Positions 12,398 to 24,039 of a stretch of 64,000 nucleotides of DNA are shown here, one piece after another. Position numbers and translations under genes: made by a program. Source of the stretch: Paramacrobiotus metropolitanus (lineage: Eukaryota > Tardigrada > Eutardigrada > Parachela > Macrobiotidae). The notes under the pieces were generated by a model. That model had not been told where the DNA came from and searched no databases. It saw nothing but the letters and a program-made list of their open reading frames with translations. Location of the stretch: positions 248,001 to 312,000 of the forward strand of contig NW_026570290.1 in assembly GCF_019649055.1 (NCBI RefSeq). The letters run 5' to 3'. Positions within the stretch are counted from its first letter, which is position 1; each line of letters begins with the position of its first letter.

Positions 12398-13492
12398 TTA
12401 AGACGGGCAGTTCAATCGAACAGCATACCGGCAAAAAAGTGTTTTAAAAATGTGAGGAGGCAACTCCATAGGACTTGCAATCTTGACGTCGGGACCCATA
12501 GCAGAAATGGTCATGTTACCGACTTCTCCTAGGATCTGCAGCAGCTGACGATCGTCACCGATGGTGTTGTACACGTCCAGTTTCTTATTGCAACGCACAA
12601 TCTCGGGAAAGTGCTTATACCGACCGGGAGCAGCGCACATCCTCAGCATATATTCGTTCATATGGAGAGACCAGGCCATGAAAGGAGATGTGGTACAACC
12701 ACTGGAGATCGAACCAAGGCATGTACTCGTAGTGCTCACTATACTGTAAACAGAAAGGTCAAATTAGATGGTCGGTCAACGCAGACTATCTCCGTCGGTG
12801 CACGCTGTAAACTTTTTCCAAACCATTCGTACGCAATTATGTATTTAATACTCGATCCTATGCAATTCATTATCGTTCTTTTGGATGGGACACATACCTA
12901 ATGTACGTCATTTCGTCTGATACTATATTATCACTGTCGATGTTTAAGCGAGAGGACTAAGTTTTTCTAGTTTAATCCCGGAAAGAAATAATTTTTCAAT
13001 GAAATTTGCAAGGTTCCGGGTTCCTAAGGTACGTTAATTCACAAAACAGAAGGGCTTTGTAATTAATTTCAGGATAGGAATGGATATTTCACCTAAACTA
13101 CTGTAATTAGTACTATTATAGAACTATTCAAGCTTTAACCTGGTCTGGTACTGAAAATTGTTGTATTGTACTGATATGGTGTATCCGTATAGTTCCATAC
13201 GGTCATACCCACAAAAATAATCCAAGATGGTCTTTGCCTGTTCATCAGTAATGTTACCGTCCCAGAAGATATTTCCGTAGCGTCGGAATACTGGTTCCTG
13301 ATGCAGGCTCTGATTTTGTATATTCATGGAACAATGGAACAGTATCGACTGATCCTCTATTGTGCAGTTCGGCCCAAACATTTGGGATAGTCTTGACATC
13401 AGATCCGGCATCGCCAGTTGAGCATACACAGCCCCGCTAAGCAAAGTAACCGCACAGAGAATTCGCAACATTTTTGACAAGTTATGGGACAC
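12398..13492 (-). CDS. Secreted protein of unknown family, 232 residues
   Basis: Two exons on the - strand, 13140..13492 and 12398..12743. The donor CAG/gttaaa and acceptor acag/T give a matching phase-2 intron, and the total of 699 nt is divisible by three. A signal peptide (MLRILCAVTLLSGAVYA, starting at the second Met) is followed by a Cys pair (NCTIEDQSILFHC) and potential N-glycosylation sites. The second exon has conserved-looking Cys (RMCAAPGRY, EIVRCNKK, TLFCRYA, LNCPS). Probably an extracellular disulfide-bonded protein. I do not recognise the family. The Met at 13471 is a better start than 13492 for the signal peptide. Confidence 0.6.
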
Positions 13493-16400
13493 GTGTCAGT
13501 CCGGAGCGGTAAGTACAACCTATTTCCAAAGCTGAGAGAAGCAAGAGTGTTTTATGGCTTTTATAACAAGCGTTACTGCCAGCGTGGTTTATAAATTTGT
13601 AGCCACGTCGTTGTGGCATTTATACCACATGGGCCGCTCGTGATAGGGAAAAGGTGAACCATAGTACTCATACCAATAAGACGAACAGAACTTCCTTCGT
13701 ACTATGATTACACACAGATAACCAGCGAACACAAAAACTTAGGCCCACCAAATACAGACACAAACTTTTCACTACCACCGTGGCAAAGAAAGCTAGCTGC
13801 AAAAGTAAAGCAGATTTTATCTCTTCAAAAATTCTTTGCAGGTTTTCCAGATACCGCCTTGATTAGCAAATCTAAAGACGATGAAAGTACGATATCACAC
13901 AGCAAAATCTTCCGGCGTTACTGCGAGAATTTCTTCTACTCACAAGCATAATTCTTTTAGGAAATTTTTAAGAATTTAGTAGACCCAAAACTGAGTTTTT
14001 TTTAACACGAATTATATCATCGTCATTCATCATCATCATTACAGGTGTCATCTTGGGAAAATTAAAACTGAAGAAAAGCTGCAGGTTCATTATTCATAAG
14101 AATGTGGACCGGAAGTTAGAAATCAGTACACGAGAAGCTTCACAAACATCTTCGAGTAAAAAACATCGAAATTTATTTACTCGTCCGAAGGGAAGCAAAG
14201 CGAAGGCCATCTACCGGGTGGCTGAAGAAAACTGCATTCTCTTTTAGTTTCTTACTCGCACGCCACTCATCGTACAGTAAGCAGCTTAACATCGTTCGAT
14301 AGACAATTTCATTAGCGACCATAATTAATAAATTGGTTTTTAGAAAATTAAGTCCTGCTCGTGTACAGAGGTGACAAGTGAAATCATGTCAAAATGTAAT
14401 CTGGCCCAGTTTGCGAAACACATAATTGAGTGGCATTTCTTTCCCGTTCGAACTATTCAAATTTTTTAACAGTTTTGTCTAGAGAAAGACTTCATGTTTC
14501 AATACAAAAAAGGGTTTTGCCATGGCGCATGTGCTCGGGGAGTCATACAGTCAGTCCTTTGTGACTTTCCTAAAAAAATGTCGGTTTTTATCTGGTATTT
14601 TTGGGTATTTTCGTTAGAAATTTTTGCTGCACAGCAGGCTGCAGCAAAAATGATCTGTTTTGCTGATAAATGTGGTCAAAACATTGCCCAGACTGAAGGG
14701 TTGGTGAGAAAACTTCTTTCAAAAGGTGTGCTTACCGGTTTCACGTGAACCAAATGTGCGGACTCTCAGTTCTCGCGCTTCCTGTCAAAACACGACCACT
14801 AAAATATTGCTGGTCTTTATAGTAAAAGAACCAGAAACAGCTCCTCTATCCGAAACAGCAACGTGACGTACAGAGTACAGTGATTTATTTAGTTAAATAA
14901 CAGTAGTTTTTACTTTTTTGTTAAAAATTGATAATTTCGGGTTTTTGCTGCCGAGCAATCTTCTAATTCCACCCTATTTTAAAAAAAACAATTTATAAAA
15001 CCGTCAAACTTTTCTTGAGCGTTAACGTAACTTCACCTTTTATGTATGCTACAAACATTGCTCTTTCCAATGAGAATGATTTCTATAGAAATCTGTTTAT
15101 AACGACGCGTGACCGCTTCCCAGAGACATCGATAACGACCACCCAATCTGCATCTGACCGGGGAAAGACAAAAGACAGTCACTGTAATAATTGCATGCTA
15201 GCTGCTAATGACTTGTCGTGGACGAGTGCGGTGTCCTTGTATGTGGAAGAGTAAGAATGTGCGGTTAGTATATAAGCATTTGCAGAGCAGAATGTACAGT
15301 TAGTTCACTTTCTTTTTCCCCCGCCCGCCGCTTCCCTTGTTTCGGTGGAGGGGGCTCACTGCGTTGAGCTGCTTGTTCGTCCGCCTCTCCTCGTGCGGTT
15401 TGTTCGTGTTTCTCCTGCTGTTTGTTGTGGCGACCGTGTGTTTAGCCAGAATGTTGTCTTCGGTGTTCGCTACGCCCATAAGAAGTAAAGGTTCTGTGCC
15501 GATCACTCGTTCCGATATTTTTGTTTACACACCATTCACACGCAGAGACATTATGAAATTAAATAACATAACGTCAATCCCACGTTGGGGGGACCCATCG
15601 TACCATGGTGAAGCAGAGAGGCCATTTTGTTCAGCCACCCGGTATGTTTAAAAAACGGACATGGCTATTCTCACCATCCTGACACCACCTTTGGCTTTTG
15701 TCACCACCTTTCACCCCGTTTTGGCTATTCGCACAACCTTTGTAAAATGTTTTGTTTACACTACAGTGACCACACCACCTTTGGCTATTCTCGTCCCCTT
15801 TATACGGCTCTATTTCCTTAGTGCTTTTTTCTATTTTCGGGTGTACTTCTATACTTTAAGTTGCTGCAAAATGTTTTTTGATTTACGTTGACGTTTTGTT
15901 TGCAACTCAATTGTAATAATTAGGATAAAACATTGAGCGTTGATGAACTTTAGATACCGGTATTATGGCACCCAGTTTTATGCGCCGTACAGTTGCAATC
16001 CAGAAATTTTCGAACACAACTGGGCATTCGACAGTTACTACTCTTTAGCATGAAACGTATTGCAGTGTTGCCAAAAAAAACTGCTGACCTGCTCCTAGAA
16101 GAACCGCTATCAAAAACTGTGATCAATAACCTTCCGACATACGGAGCGCAAAAAAAAATTTTATCAGAGCATGCCTTTACGATTTACGAAACTTTTTTTT
16201 AAAATTATGTAATAAAGAAAAAGTGCAATGAAGAGGTGAGAATAGTCAAAAGGTGGTGTTAGAATTCATTTTAAACAGGTAGTGGGGATATTCTAAAGGC
16301 GGTGTAAGGCGGGGAGAATAGCCAAAGGTGGTGCAAGGCGGCGGGAATAGCTACACCCTTAAAAATTTTTGGCTTTAGCCTATTTCCTAAACGATATTAC

Positions 16401-16945
16401 GAAGTTGCGGTATTAGAGTTAGTGGTGACTGGTCGGTCAGCTATCATTTCGGCGGCGAAAGTATTAGGTTTGTGAGTTGTACGAGTACACATAATTGTAG
16501 GAGATTCAAACACCGTTCAAAATTTTCCTAGTTGTCAAAGCCATGTTACCAAATCGATGAAAGATAGTAGGCACGCACCTACGTGTACATCCCCTGCACT
16601 TATGCGTTGCTGCTCATTGATATGCAGTTTTGCTCAGCAAAGTAAAGTAACGAATGACGGCGTACAGCATACAAATTCCCTGGAGTATTTTTGATCAACG
16701 GTACAGCAACGGTACAGCAAACTCACACTACAGGTGAACTGGGGCATCAATCAGCAGAATTTGCTGGCAGGGTGAGATAGTGCATTCAACGGCAGGAAAA
16801 AAGGAATAATTTGACCTGGCACATTGTTCTTCATGCAGTAGACCGTAATATGCAGCTTACTGCAATAATCTGCCAACACTTTGCCAACGTGTATTCTACT
16901 TTTGGCACATCGTAGTTAGAGATACAAGAAGTACGAATTAACGCC
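13493..16945. other. Long intergenic stretch with repeats
   Basis: Short open frames only. The best, 15337..15651 (+), starts with a hydrophobic Leu/Val stretch and has no known domain. Those at 14053 and 15015 are unsupported. A repeat element with inverted subterminal motifs occupies about 15664-16362. Nothing else recognised. Confidence 0.5.
15664..16362. mobile_element. Candidate non-autonomous DNA element with inverted subterminal repeats
   Basis: At the left end (15664-15800) the motif caccacctttggctattctc recurs three or four times. At the right end (16236-16362) its reverse complement gagaatagccaaaggtggtg recurs three or four times. The roughly 430-bp middle is AT-rich and its only open frame (15993..16202) has no transposase features. 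Opposed subterminal repeats with no coding core are typical of miniature or foldback elements. I cannot define exact ends or a target-site duplication. Confidence 0.55.
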
Positions 16946-18311
16946 ATGGATAGTAGCACAGTCACTAAAACCAACTGGTACCAAAAATATTCCAACTCCG
17001 TGGCCTTTCTACTACGTGCCTATGGAATATTGACTTGGTTTCCCACTGAATCCGGGATAAAACGGTCGTTATCGTCGGTGGCAATGAAGTCCAGCTTAAC
17101 TATTATGTTCGTCGTAAGTTTAACCGGTAATCTGTTGACCTACATTGACGCTCTCCTCAACAGCGGACAGGCAAAAATGCCTCTGACCTTGATAGGAACT
17201 GTCTATATGGTCTTCACTCTGTCCGTATTGCTAAGCCTGCATTTATTCGGTCGCAACAGTAAGACGCTCATGTCCTGTACGGAACAGATCGCCCATTGCG
17301 TTCAGTCCACGCATTTGTCAAGCGCAGCGCCGAAGGAATACCTTATCGTTTACGGCATCATGTATGTTTGTTTGATACTGGCGTTCATCCCTCTGGAGTG
17401 TGCGCGGATGCTTAGTATCTGGCACAACACGGTAACGATCTTCGGCTACGAGTTCTGGCCGGTTTATCCCGGTTTATTTGACTTCGTAGCGCTAGGATGT
17501 GTGACCTCCGTGAGATTGGTGCTAACCCTATGTTTCACGTTCAACGCTCTGACTATCGGCGCACTTTTTGGTGGCTGCAAGCAAAAATGCGAAGCAGTAT
17601 TCCGGAATTATAAACCCAACCATATCGATAAAAAGATATTCGCTTCAGGGGTCACAAAATGTCGAGCCGAGCACTTAACCGTGACACATCTTGTCGAGGA
17701 GCTGGATACAGTGTTCGCGCCAGTTAATCTTGTGATGTTAGTACCAGACGTGATTGTTTTGGTACTTTTGATTAGCGTGGCAATGGGCGCGGCACCACAG
17801 AAGCTGGGATACGTTTTTGTCAACAATACTTCACATTTATTCCGTTTATCCTTATCGGCACTAGTCAACCTATGCTTACTGGCGCAAACATTAATTACCG
17901 CAGCATATATGAATCGGCAGGTAATATCGAACTACAAACAACAAAAGTTCAATCCTAAAAATTAATATGCACTCGTTTGCAGGCGCATTCTATAGAATCG
18001 GTATTGCACAGTATGTCGGAAAGGATCGAGCCTGCTAACAACGGCTTGGATCAGCAGATTTCAAAGACACTACGCCGCCTCCATTATCAGCCGGTGGAAT
18101 TCACTGCAGGGAGCATCATAAGATTTAATTCTGATCTGGTTCTGACGGTATTTCAATATCGCTACTAAACTCGGCCTTTGGTGTATTAAAACGAATCTTC
18201 TGTTTGCAGATTGGTGGCATTCTAGTTACGTATCTCGTCGTCGTCTATGAAATGAACCATGACGACACTGCGCGTCCAGCACAGCTTGTAACGGCCAATT
18301 GTACTAACTGA
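16946..18311 (+). CDS. Gustatory-receptor-like seven-helix chemoreceptor 1
   Basis: Exons 16946..17920, 17983..18147 and 18210..18311, joined by phase-0 introns; 413 residues. The large first exon encodes six hydrophobic segments. The second encodes the cytoplasmic stretch ending FTAGSIIRFNSDLVLT, which corresponds to the region before helix 7. The third gives helix 7, beginning IGGILVTYLVVVYEM. Late phase-0 introns and the TY-hydrophobic motif match the insect-type gustatory receptor superfamily. The usual QF of TYxxxxxQF is replaced here (YEM). Likely a ligand-gated membrane channel for taste or smell, by family inference. It has an intact paralogue at 24.0 kb. Confidence 0.72.
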
Positions 18312-19141
18312 CGCTTTAAATCAGTATAACGGTTTCCGGCGTCTACCGCTCCAGCATTCTGACTTCGTCATTCGTAATAACTGCAGACAACCCATTTACG
18401 ACGTTTTAGCTAGGGTTGGGACTTATACCGTTAACCGTTGCTTACGAAAAGGTGACTACAAGCTTTATTAAAATGTACCGGTATCGTTTCCTAATAAACA
18501 AAAACCAGCGGTAAATGATTACTATCATATTTAATGTACCTTACAAGTACAGGCTGCACAGATCCCTATTAATAGTCTTGTACTTACATAATATATAGCT
18601 ACATAAGTGAAACTTCCATAGGCGCTATCAGCTCGAAGCAATCACTACACAGTGTACGGAAAGTAGTCAAAGCACTGCATGCACCGTAGCGTTCGTACCG
18701 AGCACGTGCTAAAACTGATTTCTCACTGCACAAAATTTTGTGAGTATAATGATTACGAGAAATTGGACCGGTTAATAACCGGCGCTCATTGCTCATCATC
18801 AACACACAGTAAAGAGTAAACACACACTGTCAGTCATCCATAGAAAGCGGTGGTGGTATGGACATTAACTATTTTGTTCACAACGCTTCTAATCTACTTT
18901 TCCAGCACATTTTTATCGTAGTTCACCTACTTAAATTGCCCTTATACGCAGTTTTGCATATAAAACCGTGACATTATTACGATAAAAGGTCTGTCTTTTG
19001 CAGTAGAGTGAATTATTGAGAGCACGTTTGATATCATCGGTAATACCCACTTCATCGAGTAGGCGTTCAGTGTTAATGATGGCACAATAATTCCAACATG
19101 ACTGATTTTCGGCTTTTGATATACATGTAATAACCACAGGA
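18312..19141. other. Intergenic, no supported gene
   Basis: Spacer between the first receptor gene and the DGAT2-like gene. The open frames at 18599 and 18931 on the - strand lack recognisable features. Confidence 0.5.
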
Positions 19142-20523
19142 ATGCAGCCCGTATTGACCAATGACGAGAAGTTCCTGCAGCGCGGCTTGCAGACCTTTGC
19201 GGTTGCCATCCATCTATTTATCATCTTCATTTTGGGCTCAGTAGTTTTCCTGTTCTTTCTCTTCCTTCCGGTGCTCTTTTTCCTCTTTCCCAGCCGCTGG
19301 TACTGCGTCCCGCTGCTGTACCTGGTGTGGTACGTGTACGACTGGGATCAGAGCTCACGGGGAGGTCACGCCTGGTCGGCATTTCCGCGCTCCATCTTTT
19401 GGTACTGGATTCGGGACTACTTTCCCATTCGGCTGATCAAAACCGCTGAACTGGATCCGAGCAAAAAGTATTTACTGGCCGGGCACCCGCACGGACCGAG
19501 CATGGCCTTCGGGTTTATTACGGCCTTGTGCACGGAGGCCTTGGGATTCCGGAATATGTTTCCCGGGATCAACGTACGAGCCCTGGGACAGAAGTTATGA
19601 TGCAGGTGCCGCTACTGCGCGAGTACACGATGGCGTTCGGGGCCTGCGATGTAAGTCGGCCCAGCATCGATTACTGGATGGCCGCAGGGCCGGGGACGGC
19701 AGTGGCCATCATCCCTGGCGGAGCGCGGGAAATCTTCGAGATTGATTGCCAAAATGTGAAATTGGTGCTGCGTAGCCGGAAAGGTCATGAAAACATTTCA
19801 CTCTTCCTAAAAAAATATAGGAATAAGAAATGTAGATGCTTCGTAGCAATGCATGTTGGGCAAACAAGCGCTTCTCATTTCTTATAATGTAGTGCTGGCA
19901 GTTCACTTACTCTAAATGGGTTCCTGCTGCACCATGTTTGTTGAATTTGTAATCATTTTTTAAAGACCTGCCTATTTTGGATAACAAAATACTGAATATA
20001 CGTTCTGTGTTTGCAGGTTTCGTCAAGGTTGCCATTCAGCACGGGCAAGTGTAACAATCTTGATCTTTATTAACAGAAAAAATATAATTGGCAGTGTTTC
20101 ATTGCAGGGCGCAACTGGTTCCCACGTTTGCTTTTGGTGAGAACGACACGTACGAATTAGCCTTTGACCGCGACTCCATCGTCTATCGCTTCCAGCGTTT
20201 TGTCCAGAAGAAAGTCCTTGGGTTCTGTCCGGTTTCGGTTAAGGGTCGAGGGTTTTTGGTGGCAGCGGTCTACTGCCGAAACGTATTCCCATCACCGTGA
20301 TCATCGGAGCAACGATACCCGTGGAGCAGAATTCCAATCCGTCTCAAGTTAGCAGCACTTATAAGTTATTCAAACAGATTTTATTTGGTTATTTCTTTGA
20401 ATAATTATGCAGGCGGAGATCGACGCATTGCACCAGCATTACTTACAGGAGCTTCGTAATCTCTTCGATGCACACAAAGCCCGCTGTGGCTATCCCAAAG
20501 CGCAGTTGTTCTACACTGACTGA
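19142..20523 (+). pseudogene. DGAT2/MOGAT-like acyltransferase with two frameshifts
   Basis: Exons about 19142..19783, 20017..20044, 20108..20347 and 20413..20523. The N-terminal membrane hairpin is hydrophobic (residues about 20-65), followed by the DGAT2 catalytic HPHG motif, PLLREYTMAFG, IPGGAREIFE, the split RKGF block, AQLVPTFAFGEND and KGRGF. The family makes diacyl- or triacylglycerol in the ER. The frame shifts once at about 19565-19597 (before PLLREY) and again at about 20250-20285 (before PITVIIGATIPV). Homology continues across both in another frame, so the gene is probably a pseudogene unless these are assembly indels. The second intron uses a GC donor (gg/gcaagt), which alone restores the family sequence HGAQLVP. 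Confidence 0.75.
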
Positions 20524-21924
20524 CAAAATTAATATCATCACAGCAGCAAGGGCCGATTTTACTTTTACAGATACAGCCTTGCACATTTTTTACCGTCGTG
20601 ACACGACTTACCCGACACACATTGTCCCGATCTTTGCATTAAGCTAAACCTATTTTTACCTCTGTAAATAATATTTATGGTACAGAGAGCATCTGCACAG
20701 TCTCCGTCCGCTTTGTAAACCTCGTAAGCTGCTGAAACCCACAGAATTTCTGCTCGTCTGCCGTGAAGTTGTTTATTACAAAGAAACAAACGAAATCTTC
20801 AAGTTTTGGCCTTTCAAACTGATAATCTTTTTGGTCGGCCAGGCAAGAAACACAAAAAATTAAACCGTGCTCGAATATATGCATTCGCTTTACTTAAGCA
20901 CATAAACACAAGAAGCATTACTGTAATTTGGAAACGATTATATTGTACGAACGTATAAATATGACATGTTCCACGAAAACCAAATTGCATACGAAATACT
21001 TATCCCCGCTTGTATTAGCACCAATTGGACTTCATGTGCATAGCTAAATTGTGAGCAAGGGCCGCGAGGCCATTAAAGCAACGGGCTATTTCTTGTGAAA
21101 CTATTTATTCATGCAGCGTATTTATGAGCGGGTTTGAGTTCAGTGCTGTTTAATTAATGCAAACTGGAGTCGCACTCTTCTCCCGATTGATTAGGTCCTT
21201 GACAACAATAAGGTATGTCGCCCAAAAGCCGGCAATCTGCAAAGTATGCTTATATTATACAAATTATATATACTACAAGCCCAGCACGGATGAATATTGG
21301 CCGATGACTATTAAAAAATAAGTAATTCCAAGGATGTGTTGCTTTGCGGTCGCTTACAGACTGTCAAAATATTAATAAACCCGTACGTATGTTTAGTAAT
21401 ATCATGATACACTTTACATAGTTTAATCGAAACACTGACTGTTTACTTGTACATACAGTACATAACTTGCAATGAGGACTGACGTGATTATGACCAACGT
21501 GTTAAGTTACTTACATGAATTTTTTACTTTGTACTGTGCTCCTACTTATTGTTAAGACTAGCAGTTCAGATATTTCTACTGTTCTGGGTCAAGTTGTGTT
21601 AGAACAGTGTGCATTTCTTATCGCGTCCATGGTAACAAGCTTATGATTGACCACTGGACCTAGACAAATGATTTTGGCAAAAAGTCAACAATATTGGATC
21701 CACCGCTACACCTAGAGAATTTTAATGTACTTTAAAGCAACAAAATTGGTGAAGTAGAAGTCGAGATCCTTTGCCTCAAAGGACAGGTCCCGAAGTCCTG
21801 GCACAGATAATCAGTATTCATATAACTATTATATGTTTTGGATTAATCTATTCCCGTTGCGTAGAACAGATCATTACCAGGTACAGCGGCACTTATCGTA
21901 AAAAGGTGTCAAAATTGAACGCAC
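20524..21924. other. Intergenic, no supported gene
   Basis: AT-rich spacer between the DGAT2-like gene and the - strand receptor-like gene. I searched it for the last (TM7) exon of that receptor and did not find one. Confidence 0.5.
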
Positions 21925-22127
21925 CGTTGCGATAATGGATTTGTCAAAAGCGCAGAATCCTCCAAGAGTCACAAATACCGGCCGGATTATCAGAAGCGTG
22001 GAAATACTGGAAAGCTTGCGATTATCGTTTGTAAGTTGTTCGCGCTCGTGCTGCTCGGACCAGATTTCATCCGCGAGAATTTGACACTACAACATATGAA
22101 CTGCTGAAAGAACGACTGTGCATTGAA

Positions 22128-22250
22128 AGCTGGGATTCCTCCTGAGCGTACAGTGTACGGATTACGAAAGAATAGTAATCACAGTATGTATTAGTAAATC
22201 TTTCCTACGGGAAAGATTCACCCTTTAAAGTTAATCAGAGAGCACTATCG
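22128..22250. repeat. Direct repeat, copy 1 (flank of receptor gene)
   Basis: Resembles 23645-23765: both contain gctgggattcctc, then acggat and agtaatca, then ttaatcagagagc(a/g)ctatcgtg, in the same order and orientation. It marks a local duplication inside the receptor cluster. Confidence 0.7.
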
Positions 22251-22257
22251 TGCAAGA

Positions 22258-22278
22258 AGCATATATATATATATATAC
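22258..22278. repeat. (AT)n microsatellite
   Basis: Uninterrupted at-repeat of about 10 units in the intron of the - strand receptor-like gene. Confidence 0.9.
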
Positions 22279-23328
22279 TGTGTTTTATTATTTGCAAAGC
22301 AAACATCCAGCAAACCTGCTCTTGCAGCGTAACAGCAAGATACGCCGGAAAGACGATCAATCCAACGAAATTCCATATGAAGGTAGCAAGCGCTTCCGTT
22401 AGGTGGTGCCATTTATGTTCGCTTGTTTCATGCACATATGACTCCAATGAACTGAGTTCGGACAGAGTAAAGAGAGTCTGATTAGCGACATGCAGCAATA
22501 TAATAAAGGAATACAGTTCTTCGAATTGAAAGACGGCCTTTCGCAAATTAAGCAGAACTGTATCAGAACGCCAGATCTGCTCTGCACGTCCGATGATGGC
22601 GGTCGCTTTCGGTTTTTCCGAATAGCACGAACAACAGACTTCAAAGCGTACAGCCCGGTGCCATAACCGACAACTACGGCGATCCAAAAGAAAAATCCAA
22701 AGGTCATTAAAGAGTAATATGTGATCATTAATTCCAAGTATGATATATTCTGTAGAAACGGGAAATATTCCTCATTCAGAAACCCATTTTTTAATAAAAT
22801 TTCGGTTAATGTTTGAGTCAAGGTAAAGGTGGTGGTAAAAGCAACCAGTAACCGCTTTTCAAAACTCCGCACCGCGCCGATTGTAATTAAGACCTTGTCG
22901 GTTCCCAGAAACTCCTCCGTAATGAAAATCAAATGGTTCAACAATTTGGTAAGTTTTACCAAGGCTTTTCGCTTGATAAATATTGGTAACATTATAACCA
23001 CAATCAAGACCTGGCGAACTCGGTAGCGGGATCTCTGAAATAATTTATCGAAACCGGCACTCGAACTAAGAACCTCATGAAAGTAATTTAAACCCGACCG
23101 AATCGTGCAAAATACTGCTGCCAGAAAAGCTATCAAACAGAAGACCTGAAATATTCGTATCCGGCATAACGCTGCTTTTTCTGACGGCTGTGCTTTTCGG
23201 TCTCTCGTGGAGTATCGGTCCTGGCGACAAGGGATACCTATACCAAAGACAGCTTCTAGAAACCTGTTGGAAAACGTATGTTCCATAACCGTGCAAAACG
23301 TTTTCAATCTTAACAATGACTCCAGCAA

Positions 23329-24039
23329 AGGACGCTGTTTTAACCACGAACTACTGCGCGATAGTAAAGTATTTTAGCACAAGAGGGGCTAAATCTCTTG
23401 GAAATGCTGATGCAGTGTCTGACAGATGTCAAGGAATAAACTTCTGACGGTAGTGGGAACTAGGCACCGCGTGTCATGGTTCAGCTGCTGCAGACTTCCC
23501 TTAGGCAAAGAAACAGTCAGCAGTTCGTCGGCTACGACAGTTGTGCATAACTGCAGCTAAGGTTTCTTGTTTGGCATGGTACTCGCATCATACAGGAGCA
23601 GGGATACGAATGCGGTTTCGACAGTACCAGATGCTTATCTGGAAAAAGGCTGGGATTCCTCATGATTGTACGGATAATAAAAAATACGAGTAGTAATCAT
23701 AGTATTAGGTAAATTTTTTAATTATCCTTTTAAGTTAATCAGAGAGCGCTATCGTGACGAATGCATGCACGAGAGCTTGACGTAGTGTGTGACAGATGTC
23801 AAATAATTAAACACTGGTAGAAACTGGAACCGGCTATCGCGTCTCGTGCCAATCGTAGGGGATATATATTAGCTGTAGCATGGAAATAACTTTCGCAATG
23901 CGAGGACTTCCTCAGGAAACGCTTGGCAATTTGAATGTACCGCCAATATAAGGACGGTCGGATCTTAGGCGTACAGAGCTTTTTACAGAATTATTACTCG
24001 AAGTATGCGTACAAACACAGCAGTGGCATTCAAAACACC
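23329..24039. other. Intergenic between divergent receptor genes
   Basis: Divergent intergenic segment. It holds the second copy of the direct repeat (23645-23765) and another short repeated phrase, gtgacagatgtcaa, near 23418 and 23788. Probably contains promoters for both receptor genes, but no defined element. Confidence 0.5.
23645..23765. repeat. Direct repeat, copy 2
   Basis: Partner of 22128-22250 (see there). It lies just upstream of the + strand receptor gene 2. Confidence 0.7.

Larger units (their letters stand above)
21925..23328 (-). pseudogene. Gustatory-receptor-like gene, damaged
   Basis: Exons 22316..23328 and 21925..22086 on the - strand, joined in phase 0 (donor GAGCAG/gtttgc). 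Several hydrophobic segments and a second exon ending VTLGGFCAFDKSIIAT fit the region before helix 7 of gustatory-type receptors. Sequence is only distantly like the two + strand copies. Near 22590-22630 the open frame changes by one base between AIRKNRK and IIGRAEQIW, so there is either a frameshift or a cryptic intron of about 57 nt. No TY-type last exon was found downstream. Most likely a decaying receptor gene; a divergent functional one is possible. Confidence 0.55.

Noticed and set aside
15337-15651. 104-residue open frame with a hydrophobic start
   Set aside because: No recognisable domain and no continuation; likely chance in GC-richer DNA.
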